Shown here one piece after another: positions 42,340 to 53,401 of a stretch of 64,000 bases of DNA; the stretch's first letter is position 1; each line of letters opens with the position of its first letter. Where the stretch lies: the NCBI GenBank assembly GCA_958450365.1, contig CAUEEP010000731.1:3162501-3226500 (forward strand), read 5' to 3'. The position numbers and the translations under genes were made by a program. This stretch comes from Mesorhabditis belari (Eukaryota > Nematoda > Chromadorea > Rhabditida > Rhabditidae). The notes beneath the pieces were generated by a model. It was not told where the DNA came from and ran no database searches. It was given only the letters and a program-made list of their open reading frames with translations.

Positions 42340-45300
42340 CTAACGGCGTCCCTCCTGTTGCGTGGGTGGTGGAGGAGGACCAGAGCGAGCCAACTTGTCC
42401 ACAAATTCTTCCAGCATGCGATCACGCTCCGAGCCAGAGTCTTTCAACACCAAGTAGCGCTTGTCTTTCTAAAGAATAAACGCTATTGCAAATTGTTAAA
42501 GGTTCAGTTCATCATTGTCATTCAAACCACCTCAAGGATTGCTAGAATATCCTTCAAATGTTGCTCGTTGTCCTCCATCTTCTTCTTACTTTCAAAGGTG
42601 ATGATTGGAGTTTCCTAAAACACATTTTACCACAAGAAACTCGTAACTTCAAACTTTCAACAAGTCCTTGAAGTCACGAACAGCTTGATCATGTTTCTCC
42701 TCAACCCAATCGCGGAATTCACGCTCGATTTTCTAAATTTTCTTTTTAAAGTTGTCTAACTCAACTTTAACGAACTCTTTCGGAGAGTTGCCCAAGACAT
42801 TTCTGGAAGACTTCATCCTTTTCAATGATCTTTCTAGCATCTTTCCATCTAAACTTATTGTATTAACCTTGATCTTAACCAAATACCTCATGCCGTGATC
42901 AATTTCCTCGTGCTCGGTGAGCAATTTTTTGAAAGCTTCTCTTCGCTTCTTGTCTAGTGTCCTGAATTAAAACTAATGCTCAAATATTATTATCAAAACA
43001 TACTTCAGATGTTCACCATAAAGCTTTTCCTTGTCCGACTTGTCCAAGAGATCGCATTCTTCATAACGATTGTCCTTTCGGAGCACTCGCTTTCCATCAT
43101 GCCATGACATGTCAGCCGATTTTATCTAAATTTAGTCGTAAAAATTTCTTTATTTTATTCTTTTGTTTCAATTGGTTAAAATCAAGCTCACTAAATCATT
43201 GCAAAGAGCTTTGAAAGTCTGCTCATGTTCTTCTTTCTTATGGCGCTCAAGTTCCTTGCGTCGTTCTTGCATTTGTTCACCCAGCTCGGCTTCCACTTCT
43301 TCTTGCCGTTTAGCAATGGCCGCTTCAGTTGCAAGTCGTTTCTCGCGAGCCGCTTCCTCTTCTTGATCCTGTCATGATTTAGCGTTAAAGGCTTCAAATG
43401 TTTAAAACTAACTGAAAGTGTCTCATCAGCAAGTTTATCCACATGATCCTTGAACAATGATTCACGAAGAGAACTGTCGAGATACTTATCTTTGTAACTA
43501 AAACTCCGATACTTTGTTATTGCAAAATCCTCTACCGTTCATCATCTTCAAGCGCCTTTTTCACTTCCTTCCATTTTGACTTGCGCGTGAGACCATTTTG
43601 CTCATTAAGCAGCTCCAAGAAAGCTTTCTTCGCCTAAACATTTCAGATTTGGTTATCAGATTATTGCAGATTTACCTTGTCTTTCTTATCCTTGCGTTCG
43701 TCCTTCTCCTTCTTGTGCAACTCGCCAACAAACTCGTTGAACATATCCTCTCTAAATCGTATTCAAATTTTATACATCCACCAAAACCTTACCTATCACG
43801 CATCTTTTCAACTGATTTGAATCTAGTGTCCTTGCCAAACTTCGAAGAGAATGACGAGAAAGATGACCTGTAATAGTTTAGCATCAAAAATACAAAGCAT
43901 TACTCACTTTCCGTGCAATTCCGCCTCTTTCAGCAATTCTAGGAATTTCTCCTTTGCTTCCTTGGCTTTTTTCTTCTTTTCTGTGCGCTCCTTCTCCGTT
44001 TTCTCCTTCACAAAAGCTTCGAAAGCCTAAAATTAACTTTAGATGCTTCAAAATTTTTCCTGACCGCTCGGCGCTCATTGGCGGAAAGCAGAAGGTAGCG
44101 TGGATCGAAGACAATCTTGCTCAATTCCTAAAAACATTTACTACAGCACCCTATTCAACAACAAACCTTCTCGAATGTACTATTTGTGGCAATATCCTTC
44201 TCAACGAGCATGTCTTTGAAGTGCTTCAATCGCTCTTCCAATGGAACCTAGGCAATGGCTGAAGAAGATCTTTTACAAATTCACAATACCTGGTTTCTCT
44301 TATTTTGAGCCTCGAGTTCAGCCTGAATAGCGGGATCTGGTTGCTTGTCGAGCATCTGGCGCACTGGTTGCTAAACAAAAATTAACTGGGTTGCATTGAG
44401 TATGATTATTGTGCACTATTGAGTGAGTAAACACACCTTAGCTGCTTTCGCTGCTTCAGCTGCCGCCAATTGTTGTCGCAGTTGTGCTTCCCTTTTCTTT
44501 TCCTGTCGGCTCTTCTTGGCTTGTGGTGGTCCATGGTGATCATCATTAGCCTCATCGCTTTCTCCATCGCTATCACCCGGCTGTGGTTGATTTGGTGGTG
44601 GAGCTGAGCCTAAAATAAAGTTATAATCTATTTATGGAAAGACCCCTACCATCTGTCTTTGGCGGTTCGGTGATCAACTTATCAACATCGGCACGATTGT
44701 ATAATTCAGGTGGTCGCTCCCAGACAGAAGTGCGAGTAGATGGATTGAAAAAGAAGACCTAAAGTCAATAAATAAGTTTCAAGAACACTCTTTGCCTTCG
44801 TGTCTCCAGTCCAAACGACACACCACGGCGTACCAGAAATAGGCGTACTCGAGATTGGCCTCGACTTGTCTTGTGGAGTCTAAAGTTTTCCTTATAACAT
44901 TCACATTGAGCTTCTACCTTTGCAACAACAGTAGTAGTTGGTCTAGCATCTTCACGAGCCTTCACTGCTTGAGCTTCAGCGAGTTTCGCTTGCTAAACAA
45001 AAAAATTAATAGCAAATGTTAAAACACATACCACTTCAGCCAATGCCTGTTGGGCTTTAGCTCTAGCAGCCAAAGTTACTTCATCAAGTGGTACTTCAGT
45101 GTCAACTAAATTATATTCTTCAAATCCAAAATTTTGCTTTTAACCTTCTCGCTTCCTCAGTGCAGCCGGCTTATCCCATGTGTTCTCCTGAGTGATCGCG
45201 TTGAAGTAGTACTTTCGTCCATCTAAATTTAACACTAAGATTTCCAACCGAATACGAACGGTACCTGGAGCTGTGAATTCTTGCCAAGCGTCGTCAACTT

Positions 45301-47596
45301 TCCCTGGAGGGCCTCCACCATAAGGTGGACCTAAAAAAACAGTTAGACCATTGCATCAAAATTCCTGGACATACCTCCCATTGGTGGATAACCAGGGCCT
45401 CCTCCTGGTGGCATCATTGGTGGCATAGCTAAAAAGAGAAAGTTAATAAATTTAGACAATCACTGAACCAGGACCCCCTAACGGCTAAAGCTAAGAACGC
45501 GGCGCCTTAATCTCAAAAACGGGAACACTTGCACATTTGATATTTTTATCTTTATAAAAGGAACATTACGAAAGAAAATGCGTAGTGAGAGTGTGGGTGG
45601 ATTCGCCCCGGGAGTACTCTTCTGAAGATCTCAGCCATGCTGACATTGGCGCTCGACGACTATAACGTGCTCGAATGAGAGACTGTTCTATTTGTTCTTT
45701 GAAAATGTCGTGAAATCACAAAGAAAATTGTTACGAGTTCTTTCAGATTGAAAAGATTGGATGGCAGTGAGACTTTACTTTATCCCAGTCAGCTTTATTT
45801 TGTCAATTTGTTTGGTGTAAGTTTTCCGGTTAAGACATTTCACTCTTGCACAAAGCTGTCAAGGAGTAAAGTAAAACCTTACGGCCAAAAAATACACAAG
45901 CTTCCTGTTACTAATCGATGTCCTCCTCTCTCATCATCCAACCAAAAGACACATCCAATATATCCATTAGAGAAAATAAGAATCTATATTAGCTGAAACA
46001 TCTACATCGTTGTTTTTTATTTATTCTTTCTGTGCGAATTATACAATTTGATCTCATAAGCCAAAAATGGTAACCTTTCCAATTGGAGATCGCCTCCATT
46101 CCAACATCTCCAGGATAAGGGGGATCGCAAAGTTTAATACCTGATGATCCCGATCCCGCTCACCTCGGGTCATGTTTTAAGCCAAAATAGCGCAATTTTG
46201 GTATAATGTTCAACCCCGAAAATTCAACTTACCTAACCCCGCTTACCTACGGGATACTCAAAAAGTTCTTCTCTTATTTTTTTACCGCCATAGACGCCAA
46301 AAAGCTCACCTCGCTCTCTTTCAGCTTTCTCTTCTTCAGTAGCGCGCGCAATCAACTCAGTCAATTCTTCCTGCGACACGATCTTCGAAGCTTCTGGCCG
46401 CTCCCATGCAGTCTCCCTTGTCACAGCGTGGTAGAAGTAGACCTTCCCCTCCGGCGATTTCGTTTCGACCCAAAGCTCTTCCGTCGGTAGACAACCAGCC
46501 AACTAAAGTTAAAATGACTCATCTGGATGAAGTTTGTATTTCCCTTCGACAAAATGCTACCTTTTTCAGACGATCGCCAGCTGACATCATCGGTGGACCG
46601 TTGAAGAATCCAAATCGTCCGGGCGGGCCTCCTCTGTACGGTCCTGGTCCTCCTCGCCACATTCCAGGCGGTCCTCCTGGTGGTCCAGCTGGGCGCGAAG
46701 TGAAAGCGACGCCCCGTCCCCCTCGAAAATCGCCACGAAAGCCACCGCGTCCTAAAATTTCAACATAAAGTCAATAAACAACTAGATAAAAGCATTTTTT
46801 TGAAAGGGAATCAATGGGCACCTCTGAAAGGTGGAAATCCCTCTTCACCCGGCGGTCCCATTCCAGGTCCTCCAGGGCCTGATGGTCCACCCATTCCTCC
46901 ACGAAATCCTCCTCGAAAGCCATGCGGGGGTCCTCCACGAAAAGGCGGCCCACCAGCTGGTCCATTGTACGGAACATCATCACCGGGGCCACCAGGAGGC
47001 CAGCCTCGACCACTAAAAAAAAGTTAAATAAAAGCTTTCATTATTTTGAAGTGCTCGTTAGTGCCATGCTACAATTCAGGCAAACATATATAAACTTTAT
47101 GATTTACGGGCTTCTGTTAATATTGCTCTAGCGAGGTTCCACTGTAATTATAATTCAAGGTTATGACAAAAATTTATGAACTAGCAGTTCCACTATTCCT
47201 ACTATACTAGTTGGACACGCGGGTCCTTTTATGGGTTGGGGCTGGGAACACAAAACATGGTCGGCGCCGGGATTCTACCAATGAGCTACAACGACACGTA
47301 TTCCACGTATTCCATTGTCGCCAGGGTAGGGCCTTATGCTTTACTGACTACAAAAAAAACCCCCACCGAAAGCCTCCACGTCCACGAAATGGTGGGCCGC
47401 CGGGAGGAAATCCGCCGCCATACTCGTCATCGTCATCGTGTGGGGGTTCTCCTTTTCCATCTCCGCCATAGTAGTCGTCCTCCCCTCCACCGCCATCCAT
47501 TCCATCATCGTTTCCTCCACCACGATAGCGGTCGTTTCCGTTGTGCCCGTAATGCGCCGAGCCGCCGTTATCCATGTCAACGTCATGATCGTCCAT
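42340..47596 (-). CDS. tcer-1: transcription elongation regulator TCERG1/TCER-1
   Basis: Complete 27-exon model, 979 aa. Exons include 47361-47596, 46822-47012, 46561-46751, 46310-46502, 45375-45428, 45265-45330, 45145-45222, 45032-45105, 44918-44992, 44796-44879, 44650-44758, 44437-44609 and 15 more down to 42340-42468; every phase agrees. Order: acidic Gly-rich start; RGG/PPG-rich stretch; WW1 (ELWVETKSPEGKVYFYHAVT); WW2 (AWQEFTAP..GRKYYFNAIT); WW3 (GTPWCVVWTGDTK..VFFFNP); hinge; then FF-type repeats, for example VPLEERLKHFKDMLVEK; it ends in RSGPPPPPTQQEGRR as in vertebrate TCERG1. The protein couples RNA polymerase II elongation with splicing in the nucleus; in C. elegans it acts in germline-dependent longevity. 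The intron after exon 44796-44879 starts with GC. Confidence 0.95.
44759..44795 (-). other. 37-bp intron with GC donor in tcer-1
   Basis: The exon ends ACGAAG and the intron opens GCAAAG. The acceptor TTTAG precedes GTCTTC. Only this junction keeps frame and rebuilds WW3 (TGDTK joined to VFFFNPST). The nearby GT options shift frame. Confidence 0.7.
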
Positions 47597-48898
47597 TCTG
47601 CTTAAAGAAGTTAAGAAATGCAGGAAAAGCTCAACAAATGCATGAAAAGACGATCTTATTGGTAACGTTATCAAAAATGTTCTCAATAATAAAATAAAAG
47701 GCTCATAGTTCGCTTAGGAATTCTTTAGCACCCTAGTTAGGAGCTGATTGTTGCACTTAAATTGGAACAGAACACTTAAAACCAGAAAGCAGTAGCCCAA
47801 ACAGAAAATTTAAGCAAATGAAAAAGTGGGGGTTGCTATTTTGCGCAACTGAGTCTTTGTTGCACTTGTTGAGAGCTACAAAATGACACCAAAATCATAA
47901 AGATTGGCCTACTTAGGAGAAAGTTAGGCACTAAGTCAGTTGGGGGGGGGGGGGGGGGGCACTTAAAATTTTCCATTTTCCCAAATGTAGTTTTTCTAGG
48001 ATAATGCATGACGCTGATCACGAAAAAACATTTTAAAGTTATGTTTTTAATTAAAAAACCTCATGTATTTGAGTAACTCTTTGTTTTGAAAAACTCTGCA
48101 TGTACCTTTAACTTGGTTTTTACTTGTTAAAAAATCAAGTTAAAGGTTTAATAAGGCCAGCCAGAAAAATGTAGGCGTCTGGCTAATTCCCAACCAAATG
48201 ACCCTCTTAAGGGTCACAAACTACTCAATATAACGTCAATACATGTTTTTTAATTGAAAATATAACTTCAAAATGTTTCTTTCGTGATCAGTGCCATCAA
48301 TTACCCTAGAAAAACTACATTTGAGAAAAATGTTAGATACAAAATTAAAAATAAAAAGCACAAAATTATTATATAAAGATATTCAGCTAACGTCCAAAGT
48401 ATTTAAATGAATATCAAGAAATCTATAAACTGTCGTACAAATAATAACAATTTTTATGCACATCTGTCGCGTTCCTTTTCAAAACTTTGCTCGGTCTTTT
48501 CAAAAGAAAGATTTCTTCAACACGCGACGCATCATCGGCTGCGAAATGGTCCGGAAAAAGGCCGGCACGAGCACAAAATAGCCACAACAAAAAGGGCTTT
48601 TCTCTTGAGATGAGTCACGAAATGCGCTCATTGACTCAATGTTTTTGATTTTTTTGTCTAAAACCATCAATCTTTTGTTTCTTGGAGCTAGAGTTAAGTC
48701 ATAAAATTGTGAGCAGTATATAACCTGGAGCTTTACACCAATTCTATTACCACTTTACTCACTTACAGGATAAAAATTTGCAAGAAATGCAAAACCTGAT
48801 ATTGTGAACTTTTTAAACAAACTTTTAATAAGTTGCCCTTGACATTGTTTCTTTTTTTCAATTTTATGCTTGTTCTTTTGTATAATTTTATGATTCAG
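47597..48898. other. shared upstream region of tcer-1 and cortactin
   Basis: The two genes point away from each other across 1.3 kb. It contains a family A MITE relic (47825-47965) ending in a G-run and a hairpin repeat at about 47980-48325 (CAAATGTAGTTTTTCTAGG and its complement). I see no other exon. Confidence 0.55.
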
Positions 48899-51800
48899 AT
48901 GGATCCATTATGGCGTGCGAAGATCGGGCCGAAGCCCGTTGTGCCGGCGAAGATCGATGACGACGACTGGGATACCGATCCCGACTTTGTGGTGAGTTAA
49001 ATTTTTTTAACATTATAAAGGAAAATAAGGTTCTCGACATTCGTACTACGAATTTTGTTTTTGATTTCATTTGAGTGAAATTTTTAAGATATGACTGCTT
49101 TTAATAAGTTTGTTCTGGAGTGATTCCTGAAAAATTGCTAAAATTACCTTTTTAACCTAAACGACATTGACATTTCTTGCTTAGAACAACGTCTCCGAAA
49201 AGGAGCAACGCTGGGGATCGAAAACGATTGAAGGAAGTGGCCATCAAGAGTCGCTCAATCTCTCCGAACTGCGACAAGAAGCTTTGAAAGTAAGCCTTGA
49301 ACTTTGAAAGAAAGTAATGATGTAAAAATAATGTAAATCTTGGTAAATTAACTTGGTCAACTTTTTAAAATATCTTACCTAACAAATGTTTTCTTTTTAG
49401 GCTGATGAGACGCAGCGAGAGAAAAAGCTCGCCACGATGCCCAAAGCGAGCGATGGTTATGGAGGAAAGTTTGGAGTTCAACAAGATCGAATGGACAAGG
49501 TTTGTTGATAAATATAACACGCTTCTGCAAACAGTTCGAGATCAAATTTTCCACTTTAGTCAGCCGAGACGTTTGAGTACAAGGGGAAAGTCGACCCGCA
49601 CGCCTCGCAAAAGGATTACGCTACTGGGTTCGGTGGAAAATATGGTAAGTACATTAGGAAAACGATTTAAAGTGTTAGTTTTGAAAAATAAAAATGTCAG
49701 AAATTGCAACAAAAATATACGGATTACAATTTTTGTATTTTAGGTGTTCAAACAGATCGACAGGACAAATCGGCCGCTGGATGGGACGATAAGGTCGAAC
49801 TGAGCAAGCATGACAGTCAGAAGGGTACGTTGAAAGAGCTTTAAGCTTTAAAAATCTTTGTGAATTAAAGAATTTACCATCGAAAGCTTCATCCCAAACG
49901 CTTTTTCTAGACTATAAACACGGGTTTGGCGGTAAATTCGGCGTGCAGTCGGATCGACAAGATCAAAGCGCGGCCGATTGGTCCTATGCGCACAAGCTCT
50001 CACTGCACCAGTCCCAAAAAGGTTTTTTGGTGAATGGGGATGAGCATGAGCTAAAAACGACGGAACTACTTCATTTTTGTGTGCTTCTCCTTTTTTTTCT
50101 TTCACAAATAAGAAAAAGGTTTTATTAGACTACTCATTAACCTTTATAAACTTTGGCCATTCAGAATGGACTCTTGAATCACCGAGTGGATTCTTTTTTT
50201 AAACAAACGACCTTTTTCGATTGCATGAATGTGAAATAATGGTTAAACTTAAAATGTTTCAGACAATGTTTTACGTTTAGACGCGGCTTCCGGTTACGGT
50301 GGAAAATACGGTGTGCAGACGGATCGACAAGATAAATCAGCTGTCGGGTGGGAAGAAAAGGGAAATGTCGCTCCGCACGAATCGCAGACTGGTTCGTTTT
50401 TGTGGTGTTGACACGTTAATTTTCATATGTTTAAGATTACAAGAAGGGCTTTGGCGGCAAATACGGCGTGCAAACGGATCGACAAGACAAGTCAGCGGTT
50501 GGATGGGAAGACAAGGCTTCACTAGCAGCTCATGAAAGCCAAACTGGTTTGTTGATTTTAAAATTTTGACTGTTTAAGACTGTTTAAGGTCTTGGTCTAA
50601 CTAGTATATTAGTTTAGATGATATCATGTTTAAACAAGTTTTCTTTAGATTACAAGAAAGGCTTTGGCGGCAAATATGGAGTGCAAACGGATCGACAAGA
50701 CAAATCGGCTGTTGGATGGGGCGAGAAGGAGTCCCTTGCCGCGCACGAAAGTCAGACTGGTAAAGGAAATGAGTTTATGCTTAAATTGAACTCTATTCAG
50801 ATTACAAGAAAGGCTTTGGCGGGAAATTTGGCGTTCAAACGGATCGACAAGACAAATCGGCGGCGAATTGGGAAAATAAGAGCGAAGTGGCACCACATGC
50901 ATCGCAAACTGGCAAGGGTTTTTGTGTTAAACTGGAGCAGTAACACAGCTTTTGTACTATTTAGGCATTCTAAAGCTGAACTTAAGTTCATTGAAATTGA
51001 GCCTAGTATTTAAGCTTAAGCCTAGTACTTCTTTTATCCAATTTTAAATTTAGACTACAAGAAAGGCTTCGGTGGTGCTTTTGGTGTGGACAGTGATCGT
51101 CAGGACAAATCGGCCGTCGGTTTCGAACATCACGAGCAATTGAGCAAGCACGAGAGCCAATTGCACAACAAGAAGGTCAACTCGAATGATGAACAGAGTC
51201 GCGGTGGAGCACCGGAGCCACCAAAGTTCGCTCGGGAGAAACCACAAGTTGCCGGTTAGGAAAATACAGTTTACTCTTTATCCTTATTGATTTTAGAGAA
51301 AGGCAACGCTTCGAATCTCCGTGCACGCTTTGAACAAATGTCAGCTCAAGATGTAAGTTGTCGAACTTTAACTTTGAAGTTACACAAATTTTTTAGTCAA
51401 CTGATCGAGTGGCCGCTGAACGAGAGCGTCGACGAAAGGAAGACGAGGCGCTTCGTGAAAAACAACGACATGATGAAGAGGAACGACAACGACGGTCGGT
51501 TTTGGTTCTTAAAGAAACGTCGTCAGTACCATATCATACTTCATTAAAGCTTAGCATGCCAAGTAAATACTCAACTTATTGCTTCTGTTTTAGAGTTGAA
51601 GAGGAATGGAAAAAGCGAGAAGATGCTGGACTTACGCAAGGCGGCGATGAACACAACGAGGAAGAGGAACGGCAGCGCCATGTATGTCTTGCAAAGTTTT
51701 TATTACCTAAATGTGAAATTCAGCATGTATGCACTTATAAAACATAAAATGCTAACTTACTAATTAAAAACTACCTCTAGGAATTATATTTTATCATCTT

Positions 51801-52908
51801 CATCAACATTTAATTTTTTTAGCTTCGCGAAATGAATGCTGCTCCGAAGAGGATGGGCCCGGCTCCAGGAGCGATCTCTGTAATGCCAACTCCAAAAGTC
51901 GCCTCTCCCGAGCCAGTCCACGCCGCTTCACCACCAGTTGTCAATCAGTATTATGAAGTTGGTTTGGGATTTTATGATTGTTATGCAAATTTCTTTAGGA
52001 ACCACCCGCTGAGGCACCCGTACCACAGGCTCCCGTCGCCGTGCTTCCACAAGCGCCACCTCCATCATTTTCCAATTCGGCCAACGCGGCGCTCAAATCA
52101 GGACTCCGTCGTGCTCCATCGAGTGATGAGGAACCGGATAACGATGATGAATGGAAAGACGATCCACCCACTCCATCCAAGCAACCTATCATTGTTGGTT
52201 TTACAAGAGTACATTTTTTAAATTCCATAAATCGCTAATTCTGTACTTTTAATACACAATTTTAGCAAACCTCTTCGTCGGCACCACCACCTCCACAATC
52301 GCTGCCTCCACAATCGCTGCCTCCACAGTACGACTTTGTGCCCGGAGATGAGGTTCGTTTATAAGGAAGGGTACGATAAGAGGCTTTTGATTTGATAAGT
52401 TTCAAATGTTACAAGTGCTTTTAAAATATTTCTAATTTAGCCACCACCACCCGCTCCGGCTCCATCTATTCCAGCTGCCGCTCCGCAATTGAGCAGCATG
52501 TACGACTTGCCTCCATCCGATGATCGTGGAACTTGGGGTTAATTTTGACTTTGAGCAGTAGTTGATCTTAGTTTAAGTACCAATAAACTGTTAAGCGTAA
52601 TGTTTTTCTATTATAATCAGCTAAAAACATTTGTCATTTAGCCATCGCTCTCTACGACTACGAGAAACAAGACGACGACGAGATCAGCTTCAATCCAGAT
52701 GACATCATTACTCACATTGAACAGGTTTGGTGAACTTTTTTAGGCTTAAAATTCGATAATAAGTAGGGGGTAATATGATATTTTACTGTTAACTCCAGTC
52801 TACTTTTTTTTATTGTTTATTTTACAGGTTGACGCCGGCTGGTGGCGCGGTCGCTGCAATAACACCTATGGACTCTTCCCGGCAAACTACGTGGAAATTC
52901 AAAAATAA
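48899..52908 (+). CDS. CTTN: cortactin (actin-binding, SH3)
   Basis: Complete 20-exon model, 712 aa. Exons 48899-48991, 49185-49289, 49401-49499, 49560-49644, 49744-49824, 49911-50021, 50281-50391, 50436-50546, 50649-50759, 50801-50911, 51054-51254, 51297-51352, 51397-51494, 51594-51681, 51823-51957, 51999-52193, 52266-52352, 52441-52537, 52642-52724, 52828-52908. The N-terminal acidic part has [20 protein letters not shown], matching the Arp2/3-binding DDW motif of cortactin. Eight 37-aa repeats follow (pattern [19 protein letters not shown]), then a charged helix, a Pro-rich linker, and a C-terminal SH3 ([40 protein letters not shown]). It stabilises branched actin at the cell cortex. Repeats 3-7 are single 111-nt phase-1 exons. 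The ATG follows an ATTCAG acceptor directly, as in trans-splicing. Confidence 0.95.
50912..51053 (+). other. GC-AG intron in cortactin
   Basis: Exon 10 ends CAAACTG and the intron opens GCAAGG; its acceptor is AATTTAG. The exon is 111 nt like its neighbours only with this GC donor. This is the second GC-AG intron in the window. Confidence 0.75.
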
Positions 52909-53401
52909 GTTATATTTGTAATCTAATCTAATTTATTCTTAAACTATTGTCTGAAGTGCCCTTAATCTGTGTCTTCCTTTTTTGTCAAAAATTTTCTTTA
53001 ATTTCATATCCGCAAGTCCTCTTGAGTGCTTTACCGCCCCGAAAATGAATCTAGCTTCAACTTTTGCTCATTTGTGTCATTTCGGAAAAAATTCACTTTA
53101 GCATTTTCTGCAAAATTTTTTGAATCTATAGTTTTCTGCTTCTTTTTTGTGACCAAGGATGTTCTTTTTGCAAATTTGCTAACTTATTCGCTTCATCACT
53201 TGTGATTTTGAAGTTGTATAAATGCTTTATTTAGATTTAGAGCAAAAAGAAGTGGCAACATTTTGAAACAAAATTGCGCAAAACTAAACGAATCAGAGCA
53301 AAGACATGAAGATTACTCGTAGTGAATCACAGGATATGGAAATTTTTAAGTGTTTTGTACACGAAAGTCGCTTTTAGCATTGAATTTAAAAAAAAAATTG
53401 A
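52909..53401. other. convergent 3' region, no gene seen
   Basis: Tail-to-tail gap between cortactin and the coiled-coil gene. AT-rich and non-repetitive. I see no exon and no clear AATAAA for the plus gene. Confidence 0.5.

Noticed and set aside
45748..45996. 82-aa plus-strand frame
   Set aside because: Inside a tcer-1 intron, no acceptor/donor structure and no recognisable protein.
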